From positions 666,501 to 730,500 of the forward strand of contig JADKFU010000005.1 in the NCBI GenBank assembly GCA_016717285.1: a DNA stretch of 64,000 nucleotides. Direction: 5' to 3'. The notes beneath the pieces were generated by a model. That model was not told the origin of the DNA. It searched no databases and worked only from the letters and a program-made list of their open reading frames with translations. A program made the position numbers and the translations under genes. Below, in pieces: positions 1 to 7,853 of the stretch; the first letter of the stretch is position 1; every line of letters begins with the position of its first letter. The DNA is from Chitinophagaceae bacterium. Lineage in GTDB: Bacteria; Bacteroidota; Bacteroidia; Chitinophagales; UBA10324.

Positions 1-1
1 T

Positions 2-400
2 GAACACGAAAAGCGGGTTTTTACTTTCAGTATGCATGGAAAAAATAATTATCCGGTGCATAAAGAAAAGTCAACACTGGATGTGGAGTTGCCGGATGGA
101 ATACGCGATAATGATTATCTTTCATTGTTGCAGCAACATCTTCCTCAAGTCATTGATCAGTTCCGTCCTGACTTTTCATTTTATATCAGCGGTGTAGATA
201 TTATTGCAACGGACCGGTTTGGTAAACTGAATGTTTCGATGGAAGGATGCAAGCGGCGGGATGCTTTTGTATTTGAAACTTTGAAGAAGCAAAATATTCC
301 CGTGGTGGTGACGATGGGTGGTGGTTATTCACCTGAGATCAAAGACATACTGGAAGCGCATTGCAATACGTATCGGGTGGCGAAGGAGATTTATGTGTGA
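2..400 (+). CDS. Histone deacetylase/AcuC-family deacetylase, C-terminal part (5' end outside window)
   Basis: The reading frame is open from base 2, before the first ATG at 32, so this is the C-terminal 132 codons of a longer gene cut by the window edge. The segment VFTFSMHGKNNYP, then ELPDGIRDNDYL, and the later SGVD and MGGGY stretches resemble the back half of zinc-dependent HDAC-family deacetylases (class IV-like bacterial members). The Asp of the SGVD motif and the glycine-rich MGGGY loop sit where the family has its active-site Asp and the loop near the catalytic Tyr. The substrate cannot be told from this fragment; bacterial members act on acetylated small molecules or proteins in the cytoplasm. 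The metal-binding N-terminal half is not in view. Confidence 0.8.
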   Translation, partial: EHEKRVFTFSMHGKNNYPVHKEKSTLDVELPDGIRDNDYLSLLQQHLPQVIDQFRPDFSFYISGVDIIATDRFGKLNVSMEGCKRRDAFVFETLKKQNIPVVVTMGGGYSPEIKDILEAHCNTYRVAKEIYV

Positions 401-479
401 AGGAAAAGAAATGATCTCTGGCACTCTAAGAAGTAAAATCCTTGTTTTTCATTGATCAGGTGACTAAAGTAACACCAAT

Positions 480-881
480 CTATTTCAACCAATTTTCAAT
501 TTTCAATGTAGCGACTCTGTTGAACTCTTTTTCGTTGGCGGTAATCAATGTTAATTTCAAAGAAAGCGCCTGACTTGCAATAAGGAGATCCATATTCCCG
601 ATAGGCTTTCCTTGTTTTTCAAGCACTGATCTTATTTTTCCATACAAGGCACTCATTTCTTCATTGAAGTGCACAATGTGAAAGACAGAAAGAAATTGTT
701 TAACCACCGCTTCATTTTTCAAGGGTTGCTCACTTTTGTACACACCATAATAAAGTTCAGCGAGTGTGAAAACTGAAATGCCGATATCAGCCACAGGATG
801 TTCAGCGATTTTCTCCCTCAGCCACAAAAATTTAGGGCGTAAAGCTGCAATGCAAATGTTAGTATCAAGCAGGTACTTCAT
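480..881 (-). CDS. vapC: VapC-like PIN-domain toxin ribonuclease
   Basis: A 133-residue single PIN domain, the usual size for VapC toxins. The acidic residues expected to hold the metal are visible: D6 in MKYLLDTNICI, E42 in TLAELYYG, D98 in NMDLLIASQA, with the TxNxxxF element (TANEKEF) near residue 114. VapC proteins are Mg-dependent RNases, commonly cutting tRNA anticodon loops or rRNA; the target here is unknown. It overlaps the upstream antitoxin by an ATGA (4 nt), the usual translational coupling of a type II pair. All catalytic positions look intact, so the toxin is probably functional. Confidence 0.88.
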   Translation of the reverse strand: MKYLLDTNICIAALRPKFLWLREKIAEHPVADIGISVFTLAELYYGVYKSEQPLKNEAVVKQFLSVFHIVHFNEEMSALYGKIRSVLEKQGKPIGNMDLLIASQALSLKLTLITANEKEFNRVATLKIENWLK

Positions 882-1111
882 TTGAATATATCTTCTCTTT
901 TCTGCGGTAGTACATCCGGAATATCAGTTGGGAAATCATCAGTAAGCATTTCAATGCTGTCGAAGAAGTTCTTCCATCCTTTGTATTTAGGATAAATAAT
1001 CAATGCATTTCCAACTCGAGTAATATAGGCTTCCCTGGTGGGGAGTTGAAATTTCTTAGGGATCCGGATGGCCTGACTATTACCGCTTTTAAATAATTTA
1101 GTGGATTCCAT
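878..1111 (-). CDS. vapB: VapB-like antitoxin with AbrB/swapped-hairpin N-terminus
   Basis: I choose the start at 1111, giving 77 residues beginning MESTKLFKSGNSQAIRIPKK, because this is the canonical N-terminus of AbrB-type VapB antitoxins (KLFxSGxSQAIRIPK). A longer frame to 1162 adds 17 residues without similarity and would run through the putative operator. The N-terminal half should form the DNA-binding swapped hairpin; the acidic, aromatic C-terminus (around WKNFFDSIEM) should wrap the toxin. It precedes and overlaps vapC by 4 nt. Autoregulation is likely through the inverted repeat just upstream of the start. Confidence 0.85.
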   Translation of the reverse strand: MESTKLFKSGNSQAIRIPKKFQLPTREAYITRVGNALIIYPKYKGWKNFFDSIEMLTDDFPTDIPDVLPQKREDIFK

Positions 1112-1119
1112 GTTAAATG

Positions 1120-1140
1120 TGTATACAGCAAATATATACA
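1120..1140. promoter_or_regulatory. Inverted repeat upstream of vapBC, candidate autoregulatory operator
   Basis: TGTATA (1120-1125) and TATACA (1135-1140) form a perfect 6-bp inverted repeat with a 9-nt spacer. It lies 9 bases upstream of the chosen vapB start, where VapB-VapC complexes typically bind to repress their own promoter. Role is inferred from position and symmetry only. Confidence 0.45.
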
Positions 1141-1191
1141 TTTTTGAACACCCTCCATACAAGCAGATGGTACAGGTTCCTTCACTTCACC

Positions 1192-1557
1192 CTACCCTGC
1201 GTTGAGCTTCTCAAGCTGCTTCACTTTCTCAATAAATGTCTTCGCAAAATTTTTAATGTCGTCACTTAGCTCTTTATTTTTTGTTGCACGGAAAAAGGAA
1301 TCACTCATGGTGGAGAAAGTTTGATAGAAGAAAAGATTCATTTCCGGAACGGTCATTTCTTTTGTCCAGATGTCGATGCTCATGCCTGTCTTTGCTTTAT
1401 GATCCCAAAGTGCCAGCAGCATGGCATTGGATTCATGATTGCCCGGCTCAGCATCCGTCGCCTGCCAGTTAATTTGTTCTGGGATGTTGCTTTTATCCAA
1501 TGATATAGAAAGTTGAATGGTGCTTTCGCGTTCGGGAAGTTTCTTGTCGGAGCTCAT
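1192..1557 (-). CDS. gldC: Gliding motility protein GldC homologue
   Basis: About 121 residues from the ATG at 1557 (MSSDKKLPERES); an in-frame ATG at 1575 would add six residues. The pattern STIQLSISLDKSNIPEQINWQATDAEP and the closing helix IKNFAKTFIEKVKQLEKL match GldC, a small soluble protein of Bacteroidota linked genetically to gliding and Por secretion but of unclear biochemical role. In many relatives gldC sits beside gldB; no gldB is seen here. No signal peptide or membrane segment is visible. GldC is widespread in non-gliding species too, so its presence does not prove motility. Confidence 0.8.
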   Translation of the reverse strand: MSSDKKLPERESTIQLSISLDKSNIPEQINWQATDAEPGNHESNAMLLALWDHKAKTGMSIDIWTKEMTVPEMNLFFYQTFSTMSDSFFRATKNKELSDDIKNFAKTFIEKVKQLEKLNAG

Positions 1558-1596
1558 GAAGGGAAGTTTTCGCAAAGGTGTTGATTTATTGGTAAT

Positions 1597-1690
1597 TACA
1601 TTGTTAAATGACTAAATGGTTGCGGCGGAGCCGGAGTGTAATGAAGCACCTAAGCCATTTGACCATTCAACCATTTAGCCATCATTTGTT
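1597..1690. repeat. REP-like dispersed element, family A (single copy with inverted flanks)
   Basis: The stretch TAAATGGTTGCGGCGGAGCC starting near 1613 contains the GC core seen again near 26.4 kb and 62.2 kb. The core folds as CGGC-GGA-GCCG. About 30 nt downstream, CAACCATTTAGCC is the inverse complement of the AT-rich left flank (GGCTAAATGGTTG in type), so the whole element is an imperfect palindrome of about 90 bp. It fills the intergenic space between gldC and nrdB. Confidence 0.6.
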
Positions 1691-2087
1691 ACAACTCTCA
1701 AAGAATCCTGATTCAGTTAACAGAAAGTTAATCAGCTACTTGATTTCTTAAAGCATAAAAAGATCGCTGAAAGCCGGCTTAAAAACTATCCACATTCAAA
1801 ATTACCGGCCTTCAAGGGGCGTTTCAAAGCGTCGTCTTATCATATCCACAATTCATATCCGAAAAAAGTACAATTCACATTTTCAGGTGCATAAAATCGA
1901 AGTCTAATGTTTGATTAAAATCGAATTCAAGATTAATCTTGTCTTAACAAAGTTCTGCCGGTTGTTCGTGTTTGCGGTTTGTTGATTTATTCACTCCTCT
2001 AAATTTTAAGATTCTTTTTTTGACAACGGTGCCCGATAATCCGGGACAAAATAATTTCTATCTACCATAAAAATTACAATAAGCCTG
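1691..2087. promoter_or_regulatory. nrdB upstream region: two DnaA-box-like sites and a 12-bp palindrome
   Basis: No gene was found between the family A repeat and nrdB. TATCCACA occurs twice in the same orientation (1787-1794 and 1843-1850), each one base short of the DnaA-box consensus TTATNCACA. AAGATTAATCTT (1929-1940) is a perfect 12-bp palindrome. DnaA is an established regulator of nrdAB in E. coli, so a similar role is possible but unproven here. The nrd promoter must lie in this region, but no convincing -33/-7 pair was fixed. Confidence 0.35.
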
Positions 2088-3080
2088 ATGAAAGAACAAG
2101 TTGATGAATTGCTATTAAGAGAAAATAAAGATCGCTTTGTATTGCTGCCGATCAAATATCCCGACATCTGGGAAATGTATAAGAAGCATGAAGCCAGTTT
2201 CTGGACAGCGGAAGAGATTGATCTCTACCAGGATTTGAAAGACTGGGATTCCCTTACCAAAAACGAAAAGCATTTCATCACGCATGTGCTTGCTTTTTTC
2301 GCGGCCAGCGATGGCATTGTGAATGAAAATCTGGCTACGAATTTTATGGAAGAAGTGCAGATTCCGGAGGCACGTTGCTTTTATGGCTTCCAGATCATGA
2401 TGGAAAATATTCACTCTGAAACGTATGCCTTATTGATTGACACCTATGTAAAAGATGTGAAAGAGAAGGATCGTTTGTTTCATGCTATTGATACGGTGGA
2501 CTGTGTGAAGAAAAAAGCGCAATGGGCTTTGAAATGGATTTCCAACGGATCATTTACTGAAAGACTCGTTGCCTTTGCAGCAGTGGAAGGAATATTTTTC
2601 AGTGGCAGTTTCTGTTCTATCTTCTGGTTGAAGAAACGCGGCCTGATGCCAGGACTTACTTTTTCCAATGAACTGATTTCGCGCGATGAAGGATTGCATT
2701 GTGAGTTTGCGACCTTGTTATACAGCAAGATTCAAAATAAACTTTCCAAAGAACAGGTGTATGGAATGATTGGCGATGCGGTTGAAATCGAAAAAGAATT
2801 TATCGGCGATGCATTGCCTGTTGACCTTATTGGTATGAATGCCAAACTGATGAAGCAATACATCGAGTTTGTTGCTGATCGCTGGATTGTGGCACTTGGT
2901 TATCCGAAGTTATACAATGCTTCCAATCCGTTTGATTTCATGGAAATGATTTCACTGCAGGGCAAAACCAATTTCTTCGAGAAGCGTGTTGGTGATTACC
3001 AGAAGAAAGGTGTGTTGGGTAATGAAAAGAAAATGGAAGTGTCTGGTGACAGTGCGTTTTCGTTGATGGAGGATTTTTAG
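2088..3080 (+). CDS. nrdB: Class Ia ribonucleoside-diphosphate reductase, beta subunit
   Basis: The 330-residue protein carries the radical-generating di-iron site of R2. By alignment of recalled motifs the ligands are D75 (AASDGIVNE), E106 and H109 (MMENIHSE), E167 (AAVEGIFF), E201 and H204 (RDEGLHCEF), with the radical tyrosine at Y113. The run FFAASDGIVNENL and CFYGFQI is typical of the eukaryote-like subgroup of class Ia R2 that most Bacteroidota carry. It supplies the tyrosyl radical to NrdA for dNTP synthesis in the cytoplasm. nrdB precedes nrdA with a 148-bp gap made of low-complexity repeats, so the two are probably cotranscribed. Confidence 0.95.
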   Translation: MKEQVDELLLRENKDRFVLLPIKYPDIWEMYKKHEASFWTAEEIDLYQDLKDWDSLTKNEKHFITHVLAFFAASDGIVNENLATNFMEEVQIPEARCFYGFQIMMENIHSETYALLIDTYVKDVKEKDRLFHAIDTVDCVKKKAQWALKWISNGSFTERLVAFAAVEGIFFSGSFCSIFWLKKRGLMPGLTFSNELISRDEGLHCEFATLLYSKIQNKLSKEQVYGMIGDAVEIEKEFIGDALPVDLIGMNAKLMKQYIEFVADRWIVALGYPKLYNASNPFDFMEMISLQGKTNFFEKRVGDYQKKGVLGNEKKMEVSGDSAFSLMEDF

Positions 3081-3205
3081 GTTAGTAGTTAGTAGTTAGT
3101 AGTAGTAGTGAGTAGTGAGTATTTAGTAAGTCGTTAGTCTATAGTCCTTAGTCGTTAGTGAGTCCTTGGTCTTTTAGTCTTTAGTCCTTTAGTCCCATAA
3201 TATTC
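3081..3205. repeat. Low-complexity dispersed repeat, family B, between nrdB and nrdA
   Basis: The 148-bp gap consists largely of degenerate direct repeats of TAGTTAGTAG, GTAGTGAGTAG, GTCGTTAGTC and GTCCTTAGTC. The same words recur near 14.4, 15.6-15.8, 20.1, 41.0 and 49.6 kb. No open frame or terminator is visible inside it, so transcription from nrdB probably continues into nrdA. Confidence 0.65.
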
Positions 3206-3228
3206 AGTCTTTAACCAATCTCCGCAAG

Positions 3229-5685
3229 ATGTTTGTAATAAAAAGAGATGGCAGAACCGAAACTGTAAAGTTCGACAAGATCACTGCCCGCATTGAGAAA
3301 CTATGTTATGGATTGGATCAGGAACATGTTGAACCGATCCTGGTAGCGAAGAAGGTGATTGAAGGCATCTATGATGGTGTTACCACCACTGAACTGGATA
3401 ATCTTGCTGCGGAAACTGCTGCTTCGATGACGGTGCGCCATCCTGATTATGCATCGCTTGCATCACGCATCGCTGTTTCCAATCTGCACAAGAACACGAA
3501 GAAATCTTTTTCGGGTGCGATGTATGATCTCTACAATTATGTAAATTCCAAAAACGGAAAAAAATCTCCGCTGCTTGCTGATGATGTGTTTGAGATCATT
3601 GCAAAGAATGCTGATGTGCTTGATTCGAGTATTATTTACGACCGCGATTTTCAGTTCGATTATTTTGGATTTAAGACACTGGAAAAATCTTATTTACTGA
3701 AAGTGGATGGTCGCATTGCGGAACGTCCGCAACATATGTTTATGCGTGTTGCCATTGGCATTCACCGCAATGATATTGAAGCAGCAATTGAAACGTATAA
3801 CCTGATGAGTGAACGGTGGTTTACGCATGCAACACCAACGTTGTTTAATGCGGGCACACCGAAACCACAAATGTCTTCCTGCTTTTTATTGACGATGAAG
3901 GAAGACAGTATTGAGGGCATTTATGATACACTTCGTTCTTGTGCCCAGATTTCACAGTCTGCAGGCGGCATCGGTTTGAGCATTCACAACATCCGCGCAA
4001 CAGGTTCTTACATCCGCGGCACAAATGGAACTTCCAACGGTATTATTCCGATGCTGCGTGTATTTAATGATACGGCTCGTTATGTTGATCAGGGTGGCGG
4101 AAAAAGAAAAGGATCGTTCGCTATTTATCTGGAACCATGGCATGCTGATATTTTTGAATTCCTGGATTTGAAAAAGAACCATGGCAAGGAAGAGATGCGC
4201 GCACGTGATTTATTTTATGCACTCTGGATTCCGGATTTATTTATGAAGCGTGTGAAGGAGAATGGTATGTGGCCGCTCTTCTGTCCGAATGAAGCACCCG
4301 GACTTGCTGAAGTATATGGCGAAGCGTTCGAAAAGCTCTTTACAAAATATGAAGAGGAAGGTCGTGCGCGCAAGATGGTGAAAGCACAGGATCTGTGGTT
4401 TGCCATTGTACAATCGCAGATTGAAACAGGCACTCCTTATATGTTGTACAAAGATGCCTGCAATGAAAAATCGAATCAGAAAAATCTGGGTACCATAAAG
4501 AGTTCCAACCTCTGTACAGAAATTGTTGAATATACAGCTCCTGATGAAGTCGCTGTTTGCAATCTTGCTTCCATTGCGTTATCACGATTTATTAAAGACG
4601 GAGCATTCGACCACAATAAATTATTTGAGGTTACGAAAGTGGTAACAAAGAACCTCAACAAGATTATTGATGGAAATTATTATCCGGTGGAAGCGGCTAA
4701 ACGTTCTAACATGCGGCATCGGCCCATTGGCATTGGTGTTCAGGGATTGGCCGATGCGTTTATTCAATTGCGTCTTGCATTCGATTCACCGGAAGCTATT
4801 CAACTGAACAAAGAAATTTTTGAAACAATTTATTACGCAGCAGTTACAGCATCTAAAGATCTGGCTGCAGTTGATGGAGCGTATGAAACGTATGAAGGCT
4901 CACCAATGTCGAAAGGAATTATGCAGTTTGATATGTGGAATGTAGTGCCGGGCAATCGCTGGGATTGGGATTTTCTTCGGGAAGAAGTGAAGCAACATGG
5001 CGTGAGAAATTCTTTGTTACTCGCTCCCATGCCGACAGCCTCCACTTCACAGATTCTTGGCAACAACGAATGCTTTGAACCTTATACTTCCAATATTTAT
5101 ACACGTCGGGTACTGTCGGGTGAATTTATTGTAGTGAATAAACACCTGTTAAAAGATCTCGTAAAGTTGGGCATCTGGAATAATACCTTGAAGAATAAAG
5201 TGATTACCGCGAACGGTTCCATTCAGCATATTGCAGAGATTCCACAAACGATCAAGGACATTTATAAAACCGTTTGGGAGATCAAACAGAAAGTGGTGAT
5301 TGACATGGCTGCTGATCGGGGTGCGTTTATTTGCCAGTCGCAGTCGCTGAATTTATTCATGCAGGAACCGAGCGTTTCAAAAATCACTTCCATGCATTTT
5401 TATGGATGGGAAAAGGGATTGAAAACAGGCATGTATTACCTGCGCACCAAAGCAGCAACGGATGCGGTGAAGTTTACGGTAGAAAGGGAACATGTGGAAT
5501 TGCCGCAACCTAAAGTGGAAGAAGAAGTAGTAGTGTATGCAGCAGCAACTGCAAGTGCATCGGTTGAAGTTACTGCTACTGTTGCAGCGGTTCAGAATGA
5601 TGTAGAAACAGATCTGATCACTTATAAAGAAGGGGATGCCTGCGTGCTGGATGAGGATGGCAATTGCTTAATGTGCGGTTCGTGA
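3229..5685 (+). CDS. nrdA: Class Ia ribonucleoside-diphosphate reductase, alpha subunit
   Basis: An 818-residue catalytic R1 subunit. An ATP-cone (about residues 1-90, MFVIKRDGRTETVKFDKI) gives allosteric activity control. The active-site cysteines are C218 (SSCFLL), C429 within NLCTE (with N427 and E431) and C444 (VAVCNLAS). PMPTASTSQILGNNECFEP marks the substrate-binding loop. The tail ends CLMCGS (C813, C816), the shuttle cysteines re-reduced by thioredoxin or glutaredoxin, reached by an Ala/Val-rich flexible linker (about 765-790). It reduces NDPs to dNDPs together with NrdB. The gene ends just before a clear terminator. Confidence 0.96.
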   Translation: MFVIKRDGRTETVKFDKITARIEKLCYGLDQEHVEPILVAKKVIEGIYDGVTTTELDNLAAETAASMTVRHPDYASLASRIAVSNLHKNTKKSFSGAMYDLYNYVNSKNGKKSPLLADDVFEIIAKNADVLDSSIIYDRDFQFDYFGFKTLEKSYLLKVDGRIAERPQHMFMRVAIGIHRNDIEAAIETYNLMSERWFTHATPTLFNAGTPKPQMSSCFLLTMKEDSIEGIYDTLRSCAQISQSAGGIGLSIHNIRATGSYIRGTNGTSNGIIPMLRVFNDTARYVDQGGGKRKGSFAIYLEPWHADIFEFLDLKKNHGKEEMRARDLFYALWIPDLFMKRVKENGMWPLFCPNEAPGLAEVYGEAFEKLFTKYEEEGRARKMVKAQDLWFAIVQSQIETGTPYMLYKDACNEKSNQKNLGTIKSSNLCTEIVEYTAPDEVAVCNLASIALSRFIKDGAFDHNKLFEVTKVVTKNLNKIIDGNYYPVEAAKRSNMRHRPIGIGVQGLADAFIQLRLAFDSPEAIQLNKEIFETIYYAAVTASKDLAAVDGAYETYEGSPMSKGIMQFDMWNVVPGNRWDWDFLREEVKQHGVRNSLLLAPMPTASTSQILGNNECFEPYTSNIYTRRVLSGEFIVVNKHLLKDLVKLGIWNNTLKNKVITANGSIQHIAEIPQTIKDIYKTVWEIKQKVVIDMAADRGAFICQSQSLNLFMQEPSVSKITSMHFYGWEKGLKTGMYYLRTKAATDAVKFTVEREHVELPQPKVEEEVVVYAAATASASVEVTATVAAVQNDVETDLITYKEGDACVLDEDGNCLMCGS

Positions 5686-5709
5686 AGTGAGTATTTTTTG
5701 TTTTTTAGC

Positions 5710-5740
5710 AAAAGCGCGGTTGAGAGACTGCGCTTTTTTT
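5710..5740 (+). terminator. Rho-independent terminator after nrdA
   Basis: AAAAGCGC (5710-5717) pairs with GCGCTTTT (5730-5737) across a 12-nt loop, followed by more T. It lies 25 bases after the nrdA stop and closes the nrdB-nrdA unit. Confidence 0.8.
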
Positions 5741-5746
5741 ATTTAA

Positions 5747-5807
5747 GCTTTGGAAAAGTTCTTAGCTAATTGCTTTTAGGATCGTAGTTGGTTAACTTTT
5801 CCAAAGC
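5747..5807. repeat. Perfect 14-bp inverted repeat between converging genes
   Basis: GCTTTGGAAAAGTT (5747-5760) and AACTTTTCCAAAGC (5794-5807) are exact inverse complements with a 33-nt loop. It lies directly behind the nrdA terminator and 11 bases past the end of the leftward gene at 5819. It could be a terminator or RNA-stability element for that gene, or a remnant of a small mobile element; no T tract favours one reading. Confidence 0.5.
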
Positions 5808-5818
5808 CTTCGCTGAAA

Positions 5819-6289
5819 CTAATTCACATACTTCTTCAACTCTTCGAAGAATTGTTCAAACGGTCCTGATTCGCGGTGAAGGATGAGATTGTTTTTTACA
5901 TCAATAAATACCAGTGTGAAATATTCATTGTCTTCAAAATCACTGAAGCGGAATTCTTTTATTTCTGCCCATTGAAAATTTTTAGGATCACCTGTAGATT
6001 CTTTTTTTGAATTGAGCAATTGAATGCTGAATCCCGAATGAAGCAGCGTGAAGCGATAGGTTTTTGCCAGCGAATAGTAAATAAACATGCCGGTGAAAAC
6101 GGAGGGCAGAAACAGAAATAAAATCCATGGAACCACGAGGATGACTGATTGTTGCACGAGATTATTCCAGTCAAGCAAAAGTGATTGAAGCGCTTGTATC
6201 AACAAGGCATTTAGCAAAATAATAATCAATAAAGCGATGCCAAACCATAAGTAAGCTTTCGGTTTGTGAGCACGGAATTCGAATGTCAT
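5819..6289 (-). CDS. Uncharacterised membrane protein with two N-terminal helices
   Basis: A 156-residue protein that I do not recognise. Two hydrophobic segments (about 15-37 and 47-70) are followed by a soluble domain of roughly 80 residues, with alternating strands (YRFTLLHSGFSIQLL, WAEIKEFRFSDF, YFTLVFIDVKNNLILHR) and a final helix (FEQFFEELKKYV). This layout resembles bacterial PH-like or YcxB-like domains that follow a pair of membrane helices; that comparison is inference. It converges with nrdA and is separated from it by the terminator and a 14-bp inverted repeat. The next upstream gene is a lipoprotein in the same orientation. Confidence 0.65.
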   Translation of the reverse strand: MTFEFRAHKPKAYLWFGIALLIIILLNALLIQALQSLLLDWNNLVQQSVILVVPWILFLFLPSVFTGMFIYYSLAKTYRFTLLHSGFSIQLLNSKKESTGDPKNFQWAEIKEFRFSDFEDNEYFTLVFIDVKNNLILHRESGPFEQFFEELKKYVN

Positions 6290-6339
6290 GCAACAATGTA
6301 AAGATGATTAGGCGTAGAAAAAAATAATTGAGCATGCGT

Positions 6340-6723
6340 TTATTGCAACTGTTGAATCATTCTGGCAGAATCTCCTGCAGCCCTTGCCGAGTCAATGATG
6401 TGCTGAATGCGCTGATAGGTGCTTTTCAAATCCAAATCAATACTGCTGACAGTATCGTTTACAATTACGATGAGCTGATTATCGCCATAATGCCATTCCT
6501 CTGTTTTTGTTTGCAGGCCATATTCATCTGTCGTTACACCCACATTTATTTTCTGGTCTGGTATGCCGGCGATTTCAACCACATCAAGGTAACTCATGCC
6601 GGGTTTAATGTTTGCTAATTTGCTTTGAGTTGAATTATCTGTAGAAGAATTTTTACAGGATGAAATAGAAAAAATAAAAAAGAAAAAACAGAATGTGAAA
6701 GTTATTTCAGAATTGCTGTTCAT
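6340..6723 (-). CDS. Putative lipoprotein with a BamE/SmpA-like fold
   Basis: 127 residues. A hydrophobic Phe-rich signal segment ends at SISSC (C23), a lipobox-like site followed by a Ser/Thr-rich tether. The mature part NIKPGMSYLDVVEIAGIPD followed by EEWHYGDNQLIVIVND resembles the SmpA/BamE pattern (GMxxxxVxxxxGxP then a YxxxxxxxxV strand). In proteobacteria BamE helps the Bam complex, but this short superfamily is used in many lipoproteins, so no function is assigned. It may be cotranscribed with the membrane protein at 5819-6289. Confidence 0.65.
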   Translation of the reverse strand: MNSNSEITFTFCFFFFIFSISSCKNSSTDNSTQSKLANIKPGMSYLDVVEIAGIPDQKINVGVTTDEYGLQTKTEEWHYGDNQLIVIVNDTVSSIDLDLKSTYQRIQHIIDSARAAGDSARMIQQLQ

Positions 6724-6772
6724 TTTACGAAATGTTTATAAGGTAATGCTTTGTCTTCCCGATAGGAAATTT

Positions 6773-7786
6773 TTAAAACCTTGGACAAGGTAAATCAATC
6801 ACGTTGCCGCGTGGTTTTTTATACCAGCCAATGTAAACGAATGAAAGTTCAAAAGCACCCTTGCTACCGGAAGCTGATTTTAACGAAGAAGTATTTACAT
6901 CATAATTCAATACTGCGCGCCAGTGTTCAAATTGGTAACCAATCACAGGAATAATTGCATCACCAAAGCGACCGAACAATCCTGCAAACAATTGATTCGA
7001 TGACGCAGTGTTTAATTTATAACTGATCATGCTTCCGGCAAGAAATTCGTGCGCCTTTTTTTGCGACATGTACATCACACTTGGATAAACATATACCTGC
7101 TCACTGATTTTGATAACAGCACCTGCATTTATTGCGGGACGAATGCCTAATCTGTTTTCGGCATTTCCATAAAAGGAATCACTCGGACGAAACAAATGAT
7201 ACAATGCGATTCCTGTATAGAAAGAAATTTTTTCTGATCCGCTGTAGGAATAGGAAAGCCCTGCATTTACGTCTGGATAGCTTGTCTGTTGCGCTGAATA
7301 ATTTTCACCGGTAGGTAATCCCAAATCAAAACCTGCATCGGCCCATTGATTGTCGAAATAAAATTTGGAGAAATCCACCGACTTCTGAACGAAACCTGCC
7401 TGCACACCAAAAGATAGAAAGCTTGTTTTCTCTTCATCAAAAGAAAGATGATAAGCTCCGGAGGCCATCACTTTGGTTACTGACAGATCACCATCACCGG
7501 CACGATCTGAAATGAGATAGAGCCCGGCTGAAAAATAATTGCGGTGTAAAAAGTTTTTGTTGAAAGACATGTCGCCATAAAAATCAAATGTTTTGTAAGG
7601 CACCGTTACGCTGCCCCACTGTTGCCGGTAATTTAAACCTAAACGGTAATCACCGCTGAAACTTCCGGTGTAGGATGGATTGATGGTGAGTGGTGTGGAG
7701 AAATATTGAGAGAAATGGATGTCCTGGGCCTGGAGTCGGCACGCCATAGTTATTATTGAAAGCAATATGAAGTTTAGACGACTCAT
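6773..7786 (-). CDS. PorP/SprF family type IX secretion-associated outer membrane protein
   Basis: 337 residues with a signal peptide (about 1-20, ending LQAQ) and the family opening DIHFSQYFSTPLTINPSYTG, followed by a repeated aromatic, glycine-rich beta-strand pattern to the C-terminus, as expected of a 14-strand barrel. PorP/SprF proteins are dedicated outer membrane partners for T9SS substrates with type B (CHU_C) sorting domains. The gene directly follows, in the same orientation, a 1179-residue protein with just such a domain (67-bp gap), so this barrel is probably its secretion or anchoring partner. PorP/SprF paralogues are numerous in Bacteroidota; this need not be the housekeeping PorP. 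Confidence 0.88.
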   Translation of the reverse strand: MSRLNFILLSIITMACRLQAQDIHFSQYFSTPLTINPSYTGSFSGDYRLGLNYRQQWGSVTVPYKTFDFYGDMSFNKNFLHRNYFSAGLYLISDRAGDGDLSVTKVMASGAYHLSFDEEKTSFLSFGVQAGFVQKSVDFSKFYFDNQWADAGFDLGLPTGENYSAQQTSYPDVNAGLSYSYSGSEKISFYTGIALYHLFRPSDSFYGNAENRLGIRPAINAGAVIKISEQVYVYPSVMYMSQKKAHEFLAGSMISYKLNTASSNQLFAGLFGRFGDAIIPVIGYQFEHWRAVLNYDVNTSSLKSASGSKGAFELSFVYIGWYKKPRGNVIDLPCPRF

Positions 7787-7794
7787 TAATGTTT

Positions 7795-7850
7795 ATGACT
7801 GAATGGCTGTATGGTTAAATTGCTAAATTGTTTAATTGATGAATTGTCAC
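7795..7850. repeat. AT-rich flank of a family A element, GC core missing
   Basis: GGTTAAATTGCTAAATTGTT (7813-7832) closely matches the AT flank of the family A units at 26.3-26.5 kb (GGCTAAATTGCTAAATTG). The GC hairpin core is absent, so this looks like a decayed or partial copy between the type B cargo gene and its PorP partner. Confidence 0.4.
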
Positions 7851-7853
7851 TGT

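Noticed and set aside
1281..1503. Plus-strand frames opposite gldC
   Set aside because: They lie wholly antisense to gldC, are rich in Cys, Trp and Arg, and have no recognisable motif; shadow frames.
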